A DNA stretch of 64,000 nucleotides from Acidobacteriota bacterium (GTDB taxonomy: Bacteria > Acidobacteriota > Blastocatellia > Pyrinomonadales > Pyrinomonadaceae), in assembly GCA_016715115.1 (NCBI GenBank), contig JADKBM010000013.1:310001-374000 (forward strand), given 5' to 3'. Made by a program: the position numbers and the translations under genes. The first letter of the stretch is position 1; each line of letters opens with the position of its first letter. The notes under the pieces were generated by a model. That model worked only from the letters and a program-made list of their open reading frames with translations, was not told the origin of the DNA and searched no databases. Below are positions 35,635 through 44,742 of the stretch, piece by piece.

Positions 35635-36587
35635 AATCCCAAATCCCGAAACCCAAAATTGCGTTGACGATCGCCGGCCTCGACCCTTCGGGCGGCGCCG
35701 GGATCATCGCCGATCTCAAGACGTTCGCCGCCTTTGGCTGTTACGGTGCGGCGGCGCTGACCTCGATCACGTTTCAGAACACGCAGGGAGTTTTCGGCGC
35801 CGAGAATGTTTCGGCGGAAAACGTTCGGGCGCAGGTTGCGCCGATCTTCGACGATTTCAAGGTCGACGCCGTCAAGACGGGAATGCTGCCGACGCGCGGG
35901 ATCATCGAAGAGATCGCGGCGATGGCGTCGGAATTCGGTTTCGAAAACTTCGTCGTCGATCCCGTCGTCCGTTCGACTTCGGGCTTTGACCTGATCGACG
36001 ATGCGGCACTCGGATCATTGATCGAAAAGCTCTTTCCGCTCGCAATTTTGATCACTCCGAACGCGGTCGAGGCGGAGCGGATCACCGGTCTGAAGATCGA
36101 ATCGCTCGCCGACATCGTCCGCGCGGCGAACATTATGCACGACTTCGGAGCGCGCGCGGTCCTGATCAAAGGCGGACATCTTTCGATTTTGGATTGGGGA
36201 TTTGGGATTGGGGATTTGGGAGTTGCGAATTCGGATTTGGGATTTGGGATTCCGGATTTAGGAGACATGGAATCGGGAATCGGGAATTCGGCGCGCCGTC
36301 AAGCGGTCAGATACACGGATGCGGGTTCGAACGCGCGCAAGGCATTCGATTTTCTCTTTATCGACGGTGTTGAGCATCGCTTTTCTGCCGATTTCATCGA
36401 AACGACCGCGACACACGGGACGGGCTGCACGCTGGCCGCCGCGATCGCCGCCGGACTCGCGAACGGGAAATCGCTCGTCGACGCGGTCGCCGCCGCAAAA
36501 GATTTCGTCAACGCCGCGATCCGCACGGCACCGATGATCGGCAAAGGCCATTCGCCGATCAATCACCTCGTCAAAATGCCGGATTGA
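35631..36587 (+). CDS. thiD: Hydroxymethylpyrimidine/phosphomethylpyrimidine kinase with repeat-derived insertion
   Basis: 318 residues, about 50 longer than usual. Normal ThiD blocks: TIAGLDPSGGAGIIADLKTF, VKTGML, DPVVRSTSG, LITPNAVEAE, VLIKGGHL and THGTGCTLAAAIAAGLA with the anion hole and catalytic Cys266 region. Between GGHL (181-184) and FDFLFIDG (239 onward) lies an insertion of about 50 residues encoded by GGGATTT heptamers, giving a seven-residue protein period (DLGFGIG, DLGVANS, DLGFGIP). The first codons (MKSQIPKPK) are also heptamer-derived. The insertion sits in a loop before the GTGC motif, so activity may be retained. Second step enzyme of HMP phosphorylation, coupled to thiE. 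Confidence 0.93.
   Translation: MKSQIPKPKIALTIAGLDPSGGAGIIADLKTFAAFGCYGAAALTSITFQNTQGVFGAENVSAENVRAQVAPIFDDFKVDAVKTGMLPTRGIIEEIAAMASEFGFENFVVDPVVRSTSGFDLIDDAALGSLIEKLFPLAILITPNAVEAERITGLKIESLADIVRAANIMHDFGARAVLIKGGHLSILDWGFGIGDLGVANSDLGFGIPDLGDMESGIGNSARRQAVRYTDAGSNARKAFDFLFIDGVEHRFSADFIETTATHGTGCTLAAAIAAGLANGKSLVDAVAAAKDFVNAAIRTAPMIGKGHSPINHLVKMPD
36186..36290 (+). repeat. Heptamer repeats inside thiD
   Basis: GATTTGG/GGGATTG-type units continue in frame through the coding sequence without a stop. Three 7-bp units make 21 bp, which explains the seven-residue period in the protein. Confidence 0.9.
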
Positions 36588-36913
36588 GCGACCGAGCTCA
36601 ATGTCGCCAAGAAATTCAGATTTCCGAAGGCCCGCCCGCAGCGCTCATTTGTTCGGTTTCACGCGACGGTGAACGGTTTCACAACTAAGAACAAACCCCA
36701 ATTTCAACGACCGGGCATTTTCCTGACTCACAGCTCACAGCTCGCCGCTCATAGCTCGAATCTGACAATCGGAGCGTGAGCGGAGCCATTCGAATCCGGT
36801 ACGCGAAAGCTCGCCGGTATGCGTGAGCAAGACGAAGATCGATCGATCGATCATTACGCGCTTCACGAATCGGTCGCAAGTTTGGCACTGACGCTTGTCC
36901 GGAAAAAGACCTC

Positions 36914-36942
36914 TTGACATTCAAACCGAAGGGGCGTAGAAA
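36914..36942 (+). promoter_or_regulatory. Candidate promoter upstream of the VCBS/RHS genes
   Basis: TTGACA (36914-36919), 17 bp, TAGAAA (36937-36942). A transcript would run through the decamer array into the VCBS and RHS genes. Confidence 0.45.
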
Positions 36943-37076
36943 ACTATTAGAAGGCAACGTCGGTTAGATTCACTTGTTCTGAAGTTTGCGGTTTAGAGAG
37001 CAGAAGCTCCTTTTTGAGGGAGGCCGAAAGTGCGAAATCTTCCAAATACTGAAACCCTCGCGGACGAGAGTCGTCC

Positions 37077-37234
37077 GATTCCAGTCGATTCCAGTCGATT
37101 CCAGTCGATTCCAGTCGATTCCAGTCGATTCCAGTCGATTCCAGTCGATTCCAGTCGATTCCAGTCGATTCCAGTCGATTCCAGTCGATTCCAGTCGATT
37201 CCAGTCGATTCCAGTCGATTCCAGTCGATTCCAG
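37077..37234. repeat. Tandem decamer GATTCCAGTC, 15.8 copies
   Basis: 158 bp of exact GATTCCAGTC units with no substitution. The 10-bp period is close to one DNA helical turn, so every unit would face the same side. It is not a CRISPR, since there are no spacers. It lies in the leader region about 140 bp before the VCBS gene. Confidence 0.97.
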
Positions 37235-37375
37235 CCGCGCATTCCATAGAGCCAACTGTAATCAATTCGAAATTCATCCGCGCCGCGATAAGATTCGCGG
37301 CTTTTTTGTTTTCGCGCGCAATCGTGCGGTCGCGCCGCGTGGCCCAAATGATGCCCTACGCGAAAGGAAGGAAAT

Positions 37376-38494
37376 ATGTCACAGAAATCCAAATCCGAAA
37401 TCACCGATCAATCATTCGACACCAAACGCCCCAATTGGTTATTCCTGTTGATCATCGCCGTCGTCGCCCTCGGCGTCTTCGGCACGGGGATGAGCTTTCT
37501 GGAACAATCGGCGAAGGACGAGATGCTCGCGCGGAAGGCTCCGGGGTATCAGCCTTCCCTTTTCGGCCGCGTCAATCCGTTCCTGCCGACCCCCTCGCCG
37601 ACGCCGGCTCCGCAGCTCTCGAAGGAACTAATTTACGCTGGCCAAAGACTGTTGGCCGTCGAGGATGCCAATGCCAACGCCGCTCCGCCGGCGGATCTCG
37701 CCGTCTGGCGGCCTTCGAGCGGCGTCTGGTGGGTCTTGGGAGCAAACCAGCAGTCGACTTCGCAGCAATGGGGATTGTCGAACGATGTGCCGGTTCCCGG
37801 CGACTATGACGGCGACGGCAAGACGGATTTCGCGATTTGGCGTTCGGGCGACTGGTGGATCATGCGCAGTTCCGACAGTTCGAGCTATATGATCTCGCTC
37901 GGCGCGGCGGGCGACGCTCCGGCGCAGGCCGATTTCGACGGCGACGGCCGGACCGACCCTGCGGTTTATCACGAGGACGGCGCGAACGGCGTCTGGAAGA
38001 TCCTGCTGAGCACGACGAATCAGGTTTACGAGCAGCAATACGGACTGTCCGACGACACGCCCGCGCCCGCCGATTACGACGGCGACGGCCGCGCCGACCT
38101 CGCCGTCCGTCGGGAGACGAACAACACCTTCTACTCGCGCAACAGCAGCAACAGCCAAACCCAGTCGGCGGTAATCGGAACCCTGGGCGACCTGCCCGTC
38201 CCGTCCGACTACGACGGCGACGGCCGCGCCGATTACGCCCTCTTCCGGCCCTCCGACACGAAGTGGTACATCCGCGAAAGCTCGACCGGGACCGTCACCC
38301 AAACACAATGGGGAATCTCCGGCGACAAGCTTGTCCAGAACGACTACGACGGCGACGGCAAAACCGACCTCGCCGTCTGGCGAGAATCAAACGGCACCTG
38401 GTACATCCGCCAGTCGGCGACCAACGGCTCGCTTCGCCAGCAGCAGTTCGGTACCGCCGGAGACATCCCCGTCCCGGCGTTCTACCGCAGGTAG
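37376..38494 (+). CDS. Membrane-anchored VCBS/FG-GAP-like repeat protein
   Basis: 372 residues with a good ribosome binding site. A cytoplasmic N-terminus is followed by one transmembrane helix (about 22-41, LFLLIIAVVALGVFGTGM), a Pro-rich linker (PTPSPTPAPQ), and six beta-propeller-like repeats of about 50 residues, five with complete calcium loops (DYDGDGKTD, DFDGDGRTD, DYDGDGRAD). The outer part probably forms a propeller. It lies 69 bp before the intact RHS gene on the same strand and may be co-expressed with it; a role in display or adhesion is an inference. Confidence 0.88.
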   Translation: MSQKSKSEITDQSFDTKRPNWLFLLIIAVVALGVFGTGMSFLEQSAKDEMLARKAPGYQPSLFGRVNPFLPTPSPTPAPQLSKELIYAGQRLLAVEDANANAAPPADLAVWRPSSGVWWVLGANQQSTSQQWGLSNDVPVPGDYDGDGKTDFAIWRSGDWWIMRSSDSSSYMISLGAAGDAPAQADFDGDGRTDPAVYHEDGANGVWKILLSTTNQVYEQQYGLSDDTPAPADYDGDGRADLAVRRETNNTFYSRNSSNSQTQSAVIGTLGDLPVPSDYDGDGRADYALFRPSDTKWYIRESSTGTVTQTQWGISGDKLVQNDYDGDGKTDLAVWRESNGTWYIRQSATNGSLRQQQFGTAGDIPVPAFYRR

Positions 38495-38563
38495 CGCCGG
38501 ATTACAGTTGTCGTCATCACCCATCGGAAAAACCACCCAAGGACCTGAAATGAGGTAAAGAAA

Positions 38564-41500
38564 ATGAAACGGATAACCGCAGGCTTCGAACTAAGAATAC
38601 ATAAACTCACATTCGCAGTCGCTTTGATCACTCTTCTGTTTGCCGCGACCGCCGACGCTCAGCTTGTGATCGGACCAAATCAGGGAACCAAGCCGTCCGG
38701 CAACACGCCGGGTATCGGCGCGGTCAATCCGTACAACGGCAATCTCACGCTCTCGATTCCCCTGTTCAAAGTCGGTGGGCGCGGCGAAGCCGGCTACACG
38801 ATCAACCATACGTTCGTCCAGAATTGGAGCTTCTATCAGAACATCAACTTCTGGCAGTGCAATATCATACCGCAGTGCGATGTGTCGAGTACCTTTCAGC
38901 CGTCCCTCAACTCAGAACCTGGCGAGCCGTCGCTCTCTGGATACGGGGCGCAGGTCACGCGGCCCGGGTACACACCAGGGGTAATGATCGGCAGGCATGC
39001 TGCAAGTTATCGGTGGGGAAACGTCAATTACAGCACTGCCTACACGTGGAATACATATCTTCATATGGGTCAGGAGGCGATGATGGCCAAGATTCTTCCC
39101 TATTCCGCACAAATCACACCCTATGCAACCCATACCGTCAACTCCATGACCCGATTGTCATTCGTGATGAACGACGGTTCCGAGATCGAACTCCGCGACG
39201 TTCAGAGCCAAGGCCAGCCTCAGGTTGAGCGGACCTGCGCACAGGGCGGCTACAATCGCGGCAAGATCTTTGCCTCGGTCGACGGTTCGGGTACCGTTTT
39301 CGAATCAGATCAGGACATCCTCGACTGGGATTGCTCGAATGCCGAGCCTTACGGCGTCGGCGCTCCTGCAACCTTCAAGCAGACCTTCAATCCGTCCGGC
39401 TATCTGAGGACCGGCGGCGGAATCACGTACCGGATAGACGCCGGAAGCGTCGCCTGGATCCGAGACCGGAACGGCAACAAGATCACCTTTTCCGGAAACA
39501 CGGTGACCGACTCGCTCGGCCGGCAGGTCAGCTTTTCCGCCAACGGGATCACGTTCGCCGGCTTCGGCGGACAATCAAAATCGATCACCATCCACCGCGA
39601 TTCGCTCTCCAACGCACTGCGTTCCGGCTATTCGATCAGGACCAAGGCGGAACTGTTCGAACCGCTCGGGATCAACACGATGAGCGGGAACGACAACGAT
39701 CAGGTCAATCCGGACGTTGTGACATCGATCGAATTGCCCGATGGCCGCGAATACCGTTTCTATTACAACTCGTACGCCGAACTCGCGCGGATCCAAAATC
39801 CGGACGGCGGCGCGGTCGAATACGACATGGGGCCCGGTTTCACTTCATCGGCGGGTTGGTTTGGCGCGGATACCGGTGTCCTGGAGAGTTTGACAACGCA
39901 GAGGCAGGTATATCGCCGTGTCCTTGAATCAAGGAGTTATCCAAACGGCGGAACAGGAAACGACTACGAAACGCGGACAACGTACAGCCGCGACCCAAGA
40001 AACCAACAGACCGGAACGGTGACGGTCGAGTCGCGCGACAATGCGGACAATCTTCTGGCGAAAACGAAGCACTATTACTACGGAAACGTCATTTCGTCGT
40101 TCTTCGACTCCTACGTCAATCCGTCGTATTCCGGCCCGTTCAATCAGGGAAAGGAGTACAAGACCGAGGTGTTCTCTTCATCCGGCACGGTTGTGCAGCG
40201 GACCGAGCTACTTTGGACGAACAACGTTGCGGTCAGCTGGTGGGCCGCGTTCTGCAACTATCAGTCGCCGTGCCTTGAACAGGAACCGGCGAACAATCCG
40301 GTCGTGACGCGGGTGACCACGACGCTGGCCGATTCGAACCAGGTCGCGAAACGCGAGATGGCGTACGACCAGTTCGGCAATCAAACGGACCTCTACGAAT
40401 ACGATTACGGCACGGGATCGCCGGGCGCGTTCCGGCGCCGGACCCACACCGATTACATCGACTCGGCGGCCTATACCGCCGCGACCGGCCCGACTCTCCG
40501 GCAACTGCCCTGGCGCAAATGGGTTTCGGGCGACATTGACGGCAATCAGAAGTTCTCGTTGACGACGATCGAATACGATTCATACTCATCGAATCCTCTC
40601 GAACCGCGGAGCAATGTGACCGGACACGACACCGCGGCGTTCGGATCGTCTTTCACCACGCGCGGCAACCCGACAAGCGTCACGTCGCTGGCGGACGTTT
40701 CGGACGCGGGAAGCGGAGTCACGGTCACGACGAAATACGACGTGCTCGGCAACGCGATCGCCGTAACGGACGCAAACCTAAACACGTCGACGGTCGATTT
40801 CACTGACAATTTCGGTTCACCGGACTTTGAGGCGCAGCAGAATTCGGCTCCGACGGAACTCGGCGGTTTGCTAACGTTTGCTTTCCCGCGGTCTGTGACG
40901 AATGCGATGGGATGGATCATCGGCTACACGCAATACGATTATTTCACGGGAGCGGTCGTGAACTCCGAAGACATCAACGGGGTGATCACCAAGATCCGGT
41001 ACGACGATCCGCTGGGAAGACCGACGCAGACCGTTACCGCGGTCGGCACGGACTTCGTGCGGCAGGCAACGACCGTTTACCTGGATGCCGAGCGCAAGCT
41101 TGAAACCACCTCGGACCTTTTCGAGCTGGGTGACAACCGGCAACATTCGATTGTTTTCTACGACGGTTTCCGGCGAACGACCGAAACGAGAAAGATCGAG
41201 AGCGACGGATATGTTTCGGTCAAAACCGAATACGACGCCCTCGGACGCGTCAAGCGCTTTACCAATCCATACCGGCCGCTGCTGAACGAAACCGAATACT
41301 GGACAACTACCTCTTACGACCGATTGAGTCGGATTCTCGAGGTCAGGACGCCGGACAACGCGGTCACGACCACATCATACTTTGGCAATGCGACGACGGT
41401 GACGGATCCGGCGGGCGCATCGAGGCGGTCGATAACGGACGCGCTCGGACGATTGACAAGGGTCGACGAGCCGAACGCCGCCGGCAGTCTCGGCGAGATC

Positions 41501-43993
41501 GCCGCGCCGAACCAGCCGACGTACTATCAATACGATCCGGGCGATAACCTGACGGAGGTTTCACAAACCGGAACGAACGCCGAACAATGCGGGGCGTCGG
41601 TGGCCCCCTGTTCGCAAACCCGGTCATTTGTCTACAACGCGCTTTCGCGGCTTGTCTCGGCGACGAATCCTGAATCGGGCACGATTCAGTACGCTTACGA
41701 TCCGAACGGAAATCTGACATCAAAGACCGACGCGCGGAACATCAGCGCATATTCATATGACCCGATAAACCGGGTGACCGTCCGGAATTACTCGGATTCA
41801 ACAAATGACGTGAACTTCACCTATGACGATCCGTCCGTTGCGTACTCAAAAGGAAATCTGACGAAGACCGACAACGGCTTCTCGAAGACCGAGGTGACCG
41901 AGTTCGACAAGCTCGGCCGCGTGAAAAAAAGCAGGCAGACGACGGACGGGACCGTCTATAATGAGATGGAGTACAAATACAACCTCTCCGGCGCGATGGT
42001 TGAAGAGAAATATCCGTCGGGAAGGGTGGTCAGGAATGTGCTCGATAATGACGGAGACCTGTCGATGGTGCAGAGCAAGAAGAACGCCGATTACGGCTTT
42101 TGGAACTACGCGAACCATTTCACCTACACCGCCGCCGGCGCGGTCGCATCGATGCAACTCGGCAACGGGACTTGGGAGAAGACCGCCTTCAACTCGCGGC
42201 TCCAGCCGACCCAGATCGCGCTCGGGAAGGTTCAGAACACGACCGATCTTCTGAAACTCGATTACACCTACGGCACTGTCGTTAATGGTCAGCTTGATAC
42301 AACGAAGAACAACGGAAACATCCAGTCGCAGACGATCACGGTTCCGACGGTCGGCACATCGACCGGGTTCATGGCCGTTCAGACCTACAGCTACGACTCG
42401 CTGAACCGGATCGAGGACGCGACCGAAGTGGTCACGCCAGCCGGATCGACAACGGCCACGCAGACTTGGAAACAGGATTACACGTTCGACCGTTACGGCA
42501 ACCGCAATTTCGTCGAAGCGAACACGACGACGATCCCGAGGAACTGCCTCGACAACCAGACGCCGCCGAATCGAGTCATATGCGATGAGGACCGGAAGAT
42601 TATGAACCCGAGCGTCAACGCGTCGAACAACCGCCTCAGCGCCTCGGACGTCTACCAATTCGACGCCGCCGGCAACACAACGCGCGATTCGCAGAACCGC
42701 AAATTCACGTACGATGCCGAGAACAAACAGACAAAGGTCGAAACCGTCGACTCCAACGGAACCGTCACGGGAACGATCGGCGAATATTTTTATGACGGCG
42801 ACGGACGCAGGGTCAAAAAGATCGCCTATATGAACAATCAGGTCACGGAAACAACCGTCTTCGTCTACGACGCATCTTCAAGCTTGGTGGCAGAATACTC
42901 GACCAAATTAAACGATACGCCGCAAGTGGCGTACCTTACCAACGACCACCTCGGCAGCCCGCGCATAAACACCGACGAAAACGGCGCGGTGGCTTCAAGA
43001 CACGATTACCGTCCGTACGGCGAACAAATCACCGAAAGGACTCACGCTCATTATGTTAACGACGCGATCCGCAAGCAGTTTACAGGTTATGAACGTGACG
43101 GCGGAATGGATCTGGATTACGCACAGGCGAGGTCTTACGCTTTCGGACTTGGTCGATTCACCGTCCCGGACAACTTCTTTGCCGATTCCGATCAACGCAC
43201 CCCGCAGTCGTGGAATTTATACATTTACGTCCGGAACAAACCGTCAATATCGATCGACCCGACCGGTATGATGACCGATTTCATCGACAGGCAAACCGGG
43301 CAAAGGACGCACATTGATGACTTCAAAGATCAAGTAATCACCGCAAGCACTAAGGCCATCAAGGGGTTTGTCGACGCATGGAATCGCGGTAATTCGGACC
43401 CGGCATACCGAGAAGCATATTACCGCGATCTCGCGCGATTCGAGCGCTCTTGGCATAACCTTCATTTGACCGTTGCCGAATTCGATAGGCTTGCACAAGC
43501 AGTTTACGCGGAATCTTCGGGATCGGTTAACGAAGCGTGGGGAATTGTTAACGTTCTTGAAAACAGGGCGGCTGCTGACGGGACCGATCTGATTACGCAG
43601 GTCAGCGATGCCCCGGGCTACGGCGTTTATGGCGTACGGGACGCTCGCTACTTTACTGAGTCAGGGCCGGATGCAGAGCAAAAACGTCGGAATGTTCATC
43701 GCGGAATTGCCGGGGGAATTCCGGGTGGTGACATCACGAACGGGGCGTATTACTGGCATGGCCGTGATCTCGGTCAGGCGGGATCAGGAGCATACCGCGG
43801 CTTCTATTTGGTTGGACTGCGCTTCTCAAGCCAATCACATAATCTATGGAAATTGGCGGACCAAAAATCGGGAAGCAAGAAGTATGACTATAAATACGAA
43901 ACAACCGGTGTAAGGGGACAAACCACGTTTATTAGATTGACAAGCGCTTGGTTGAGCGCGAACCGGGTGAGTCTATGGAGAGGAAACAAATGA
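38564..43993 (+). CDS. Secreted RHS-repeat protein with SleB-like C-terminal domain (putative polymorphic toxin)
   Basis: 1809 residues. A signal peptide (about 1-33, ending ADA) is followed by an N-terminal domain (GPNQGTKPSGNTPGIGAVNP), many YD repeats (about 330-1480, for example YDRLSRILEV), and the RHS core (YLTNDHLGSPR, RSYAFGLGRFT) ending at DPTGM (1565-1569). The variable tip (1570-1809) contains LTVAEFDRLAQAVYAESSG and GIVNVLENRAA (from 1635), which resembles SleB-type cell-wall hydrolases, so peptidoglycan is the likely target. The next gene starts inside the stop codon and encodes a lipoprotein. The core differs from that of the downstream orphan cassettes. Confidence 0.88.
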   Translation: MKRITAGFELRIHKLTFAVALITLLFAATADAQLVIGPNQGTKPSGNTPGIGAVNPYNGNLTLSIPLFKVGGRGEAGYTINHTFVQNWSFYQNINFWQCNIIPQCDVSSTFQPSLNSEPGEPSLSGYGAQVTRPGYTPGVMIGRHAASYRWGNVNYSTAYTWNTYLHMGQEAMMAKILPYSAQITPYATHTVNSMTRLSFVMNDGSEIELRDVQSQGQPQVERTCAQGGYNRGKIFASVDGSGTVFESDQDILDWDCSNAEPYGVGAPATFKQTFNPSGYLRTGGGITYRIDAGSVAWIRDRNGNKITFSGNTVTDSLGRQVSFSANGITFAGFGGQSKSITIHRDSLSNALRSGYSIRTKAELFEPLGINTMSGNDNDQVNPDVVTSIELPDGREYRFYYNSYAELARIQNPDGGAVEYDMGPGFTSSAGWFGADTGVLESLTTQRQVYRRVLESRSYPNGGTGNDYETRTTYSRDPRNQQTGTVTVESRDNADNLLAKTKHYYYGNVISSFFDSYVNPSYSGPFNQGKEYKTEVFSSSGTVVQRTELLWTNNVAVSWWAAFCNYQSPCLEQEPANNPVVTRVTTTLADSNQVAKREMAYDQFGNQTDLYEYDYGTGSPGAFRRRTHTDYIDSAAYTAATGPTLRQLPWRKWVSGDIDGNQKFSLTTIEYDSYSSNPLEPRSNVTGHDTAAFGSSFTTRGNPTSVTSLADVSDAGSGVTVTTKYDVLGNAIAVTDANLNTSTVDFTDNFGSPDFEAQQNSAPTELGGLLTFAFPRSVTNAMGWIIGYTQYDYFTGAVVNSEDINGVITKIRYDDPLGRPTQTVTAVGTDFVRQATTVYLDAERKLETTSDLFELGDNRQHSIVFYDGFRRTTETRKIESDGYVSVKTEYDALGRVKRFTNPYRPLLNETEYWTTTSYDRLSRILEVRTPDNAVTTTSYFGNATTVTDPAGASRRSITDALGRLTRVDEPNAAGSLGEIAAPNQPTYYQYDPGDNLTEVSQTGTNAEQCGASVAPCSQTRSFVYNALSRLVSATNPESGTIQYAYDPNGNLTSKTDARNISAYSYDPINRVTVRNYSDSTNDVNFTYDDPSVAYSKGNLTKTDNGFSKTEVTEFDKLGRVKKSRQTTDGTVYNEMEYKYNLSGAMVEEKYPSGRVVRNVLDNDGDLSMVQSKKNADYGFWNYANHFTYTAAGAVASMQLGNGTWEKTAFNSRLQPTQIALGKVQNTTDLLKLDYTYGTVVNGQLDTTKNNGNIQSQTITVPTVGTSTGFMAVQTYSYDSLNRIEDATEVVTPAGSTTATQTWKQDYTFDRYGNRNFVEANTTTIPRNCLDNQTPPNRVICDEDRKIMNPSVNASNNRLSASDVYQFDAAGNTTRDSQNRKFTYDAENKQTKVETVDSNGTVTGTIGEYFYDGDGRRVKKIAYMNNQVTETTVFVYDASSSLVAEYSTKLNDTPQVAYLTNDHLGSPRINTDENGAVASRHDYRPYGEQITERTHAHYVNDAIRKQFTGYERDGGMDLDYAQARSYAFGLGRFTVPDNFFADSDQRTPQSWNLYIYVRNKPSISIDPTGMMTDFIDRQTGQRTHIDDFKDQVITASTKAIKGFVDAWNRGNSDPAYREAYYRDLARFERSWHNLHLTVAEFDRLAQAVYAESSGSVNEAWGIVNVLENRAAADGTDLITQVSDAPGYGVYGVRDARYFTESGPDAEQKRRNVHRGIAGGIPGGDITNGAYYWHGRDLGQAGSGAYRGFYLVGLRFSSQSHNLWKLADQKSGSKKYDYKYETTGVRGQTTFIRLTSAWLSANRVSLWRGNK

Positions 43994-44739
43994 TGATACG
44001 AAAACGAACGGCATTTGCGGTTCTGTGCATTTCGTTTGCTCTGACCGGATGTCCGCAAGACAGCGAAAATGAAGGAGTCGGGATTAATACCAACAAACGT
44101 CCGACGACGAATTCAACGCCGACAACGCCGGAGAGTCGTTCGAATAAGGATGAATTCTTGAGTGTCCGGAAAAAGCGGATCCCGGAATCCGACGCCCCGT
44201 GCGAAAGCTGGTTATTGCAAAGAATCAAATCGGAAGAGGGAAGATCCACTGAAATAAGCGAACTGGCGGTTTTCGAAGTCGAAGGAGGAGCATACTCGAT
44301 CGGCGAACGGTACGATCGGTTGGTTCGATTTACCGGTTCTCGGTCACCTGACGGAAATCCGCCTGCCGACTTCAGGAAGTGGCTTGACGGTATGCAATTG
44401 GACACGATAACCGTGTTTGAGTTTCGGGCCGATGGTAGATCCGCGCTTGCATTCCGTTCGCTCGTGTCGGGAGCGACGGGCATCAGCGTTCGGTACTTAC
44501 AATGGATGGTTCTTTCCGGAAAGCAGCTGGAAGCTTTCGAGAGCTTGTCGAGTAACCCGCAAATGATCTTTTGGGACAAGGAAGAGCAAATCAACTTTTA
44601 TTCGATCATCGAGAGTGAACCGCAAGCGAATGCCGGAGGCCCTTGGGATATTACACACTCTCGGCTCTCTCCTTCGGGCAAATCCGAAGTCATTCGAGCA
44701 GAGAGGAAAGTCGATTGCAAAGCGTCTCGGCAGAGATAA
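43990..44739 (+). CDS. Lipoprotein, candidate immunity protein for the SleB-like tip
   Basis: 249 residues from ATG 43990, overlapping the RHS stop by 4 bp (ATGA). The N-terminus MMIRKRTAFAVLCISFALTG is followed by Cys21, a lipobox (LTGC). The mature protein starts with an Asn/Thr-rich linker and a globular domain without a known motif. A periplasmic lipoprotein is what would be needed to block a cell-wall hydrolase, so immunity is the best inference from gene order and location. Not a family I recognise. Confidence 0.72.
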   Translation: MMIRKRTAFAVLCISFALTGCPQDSENEGVGINTNKRPTTNSTPTTPESRSNKDEFLSVRKKRIPESDAPCESWLLQRIKSEEGRSTEISELAVFEVEGGAYSIGERYDRLVRFTGSRSPDGNPPADFRKWLDGMQLDTITVFEFRADGRSALAFRSLVSGATGISVRYLQWMVLSGKQLEAFESLSSNPQMIFWDKEEQINFYSIIESEPQANAGGPWDITHSRLSPSGKSEVIRAERKVDCKASRQR

Positions 44740-44742
44740 TAG

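Larger units (their letters stand above)
36588..37375. other. Gene-less 788-bp interval with promoter and decamer array
   Basis: No credible gene. It contains four GATC in a row (36837-36852), a candidate promoter, a 10-bp tandem array (listed separately), and a ribosome binding site (AGGAAGGAA) directly before the next gene. Open frames in all directions through the decamer array are artefacts of a stop-free repeat. Confidence 0.75.

Noticed and set aside
37077..37234. CRISPR-like array
   Set aside because: Units are contiguous and identical, without spacers, and no cas genes are present.
37030..37809. Frames through the decamer array (SIPVDSSRFQ-type peptides)
   Set aside because: The 10-bp unit has no stop in any frame, so the frames are artefacts.
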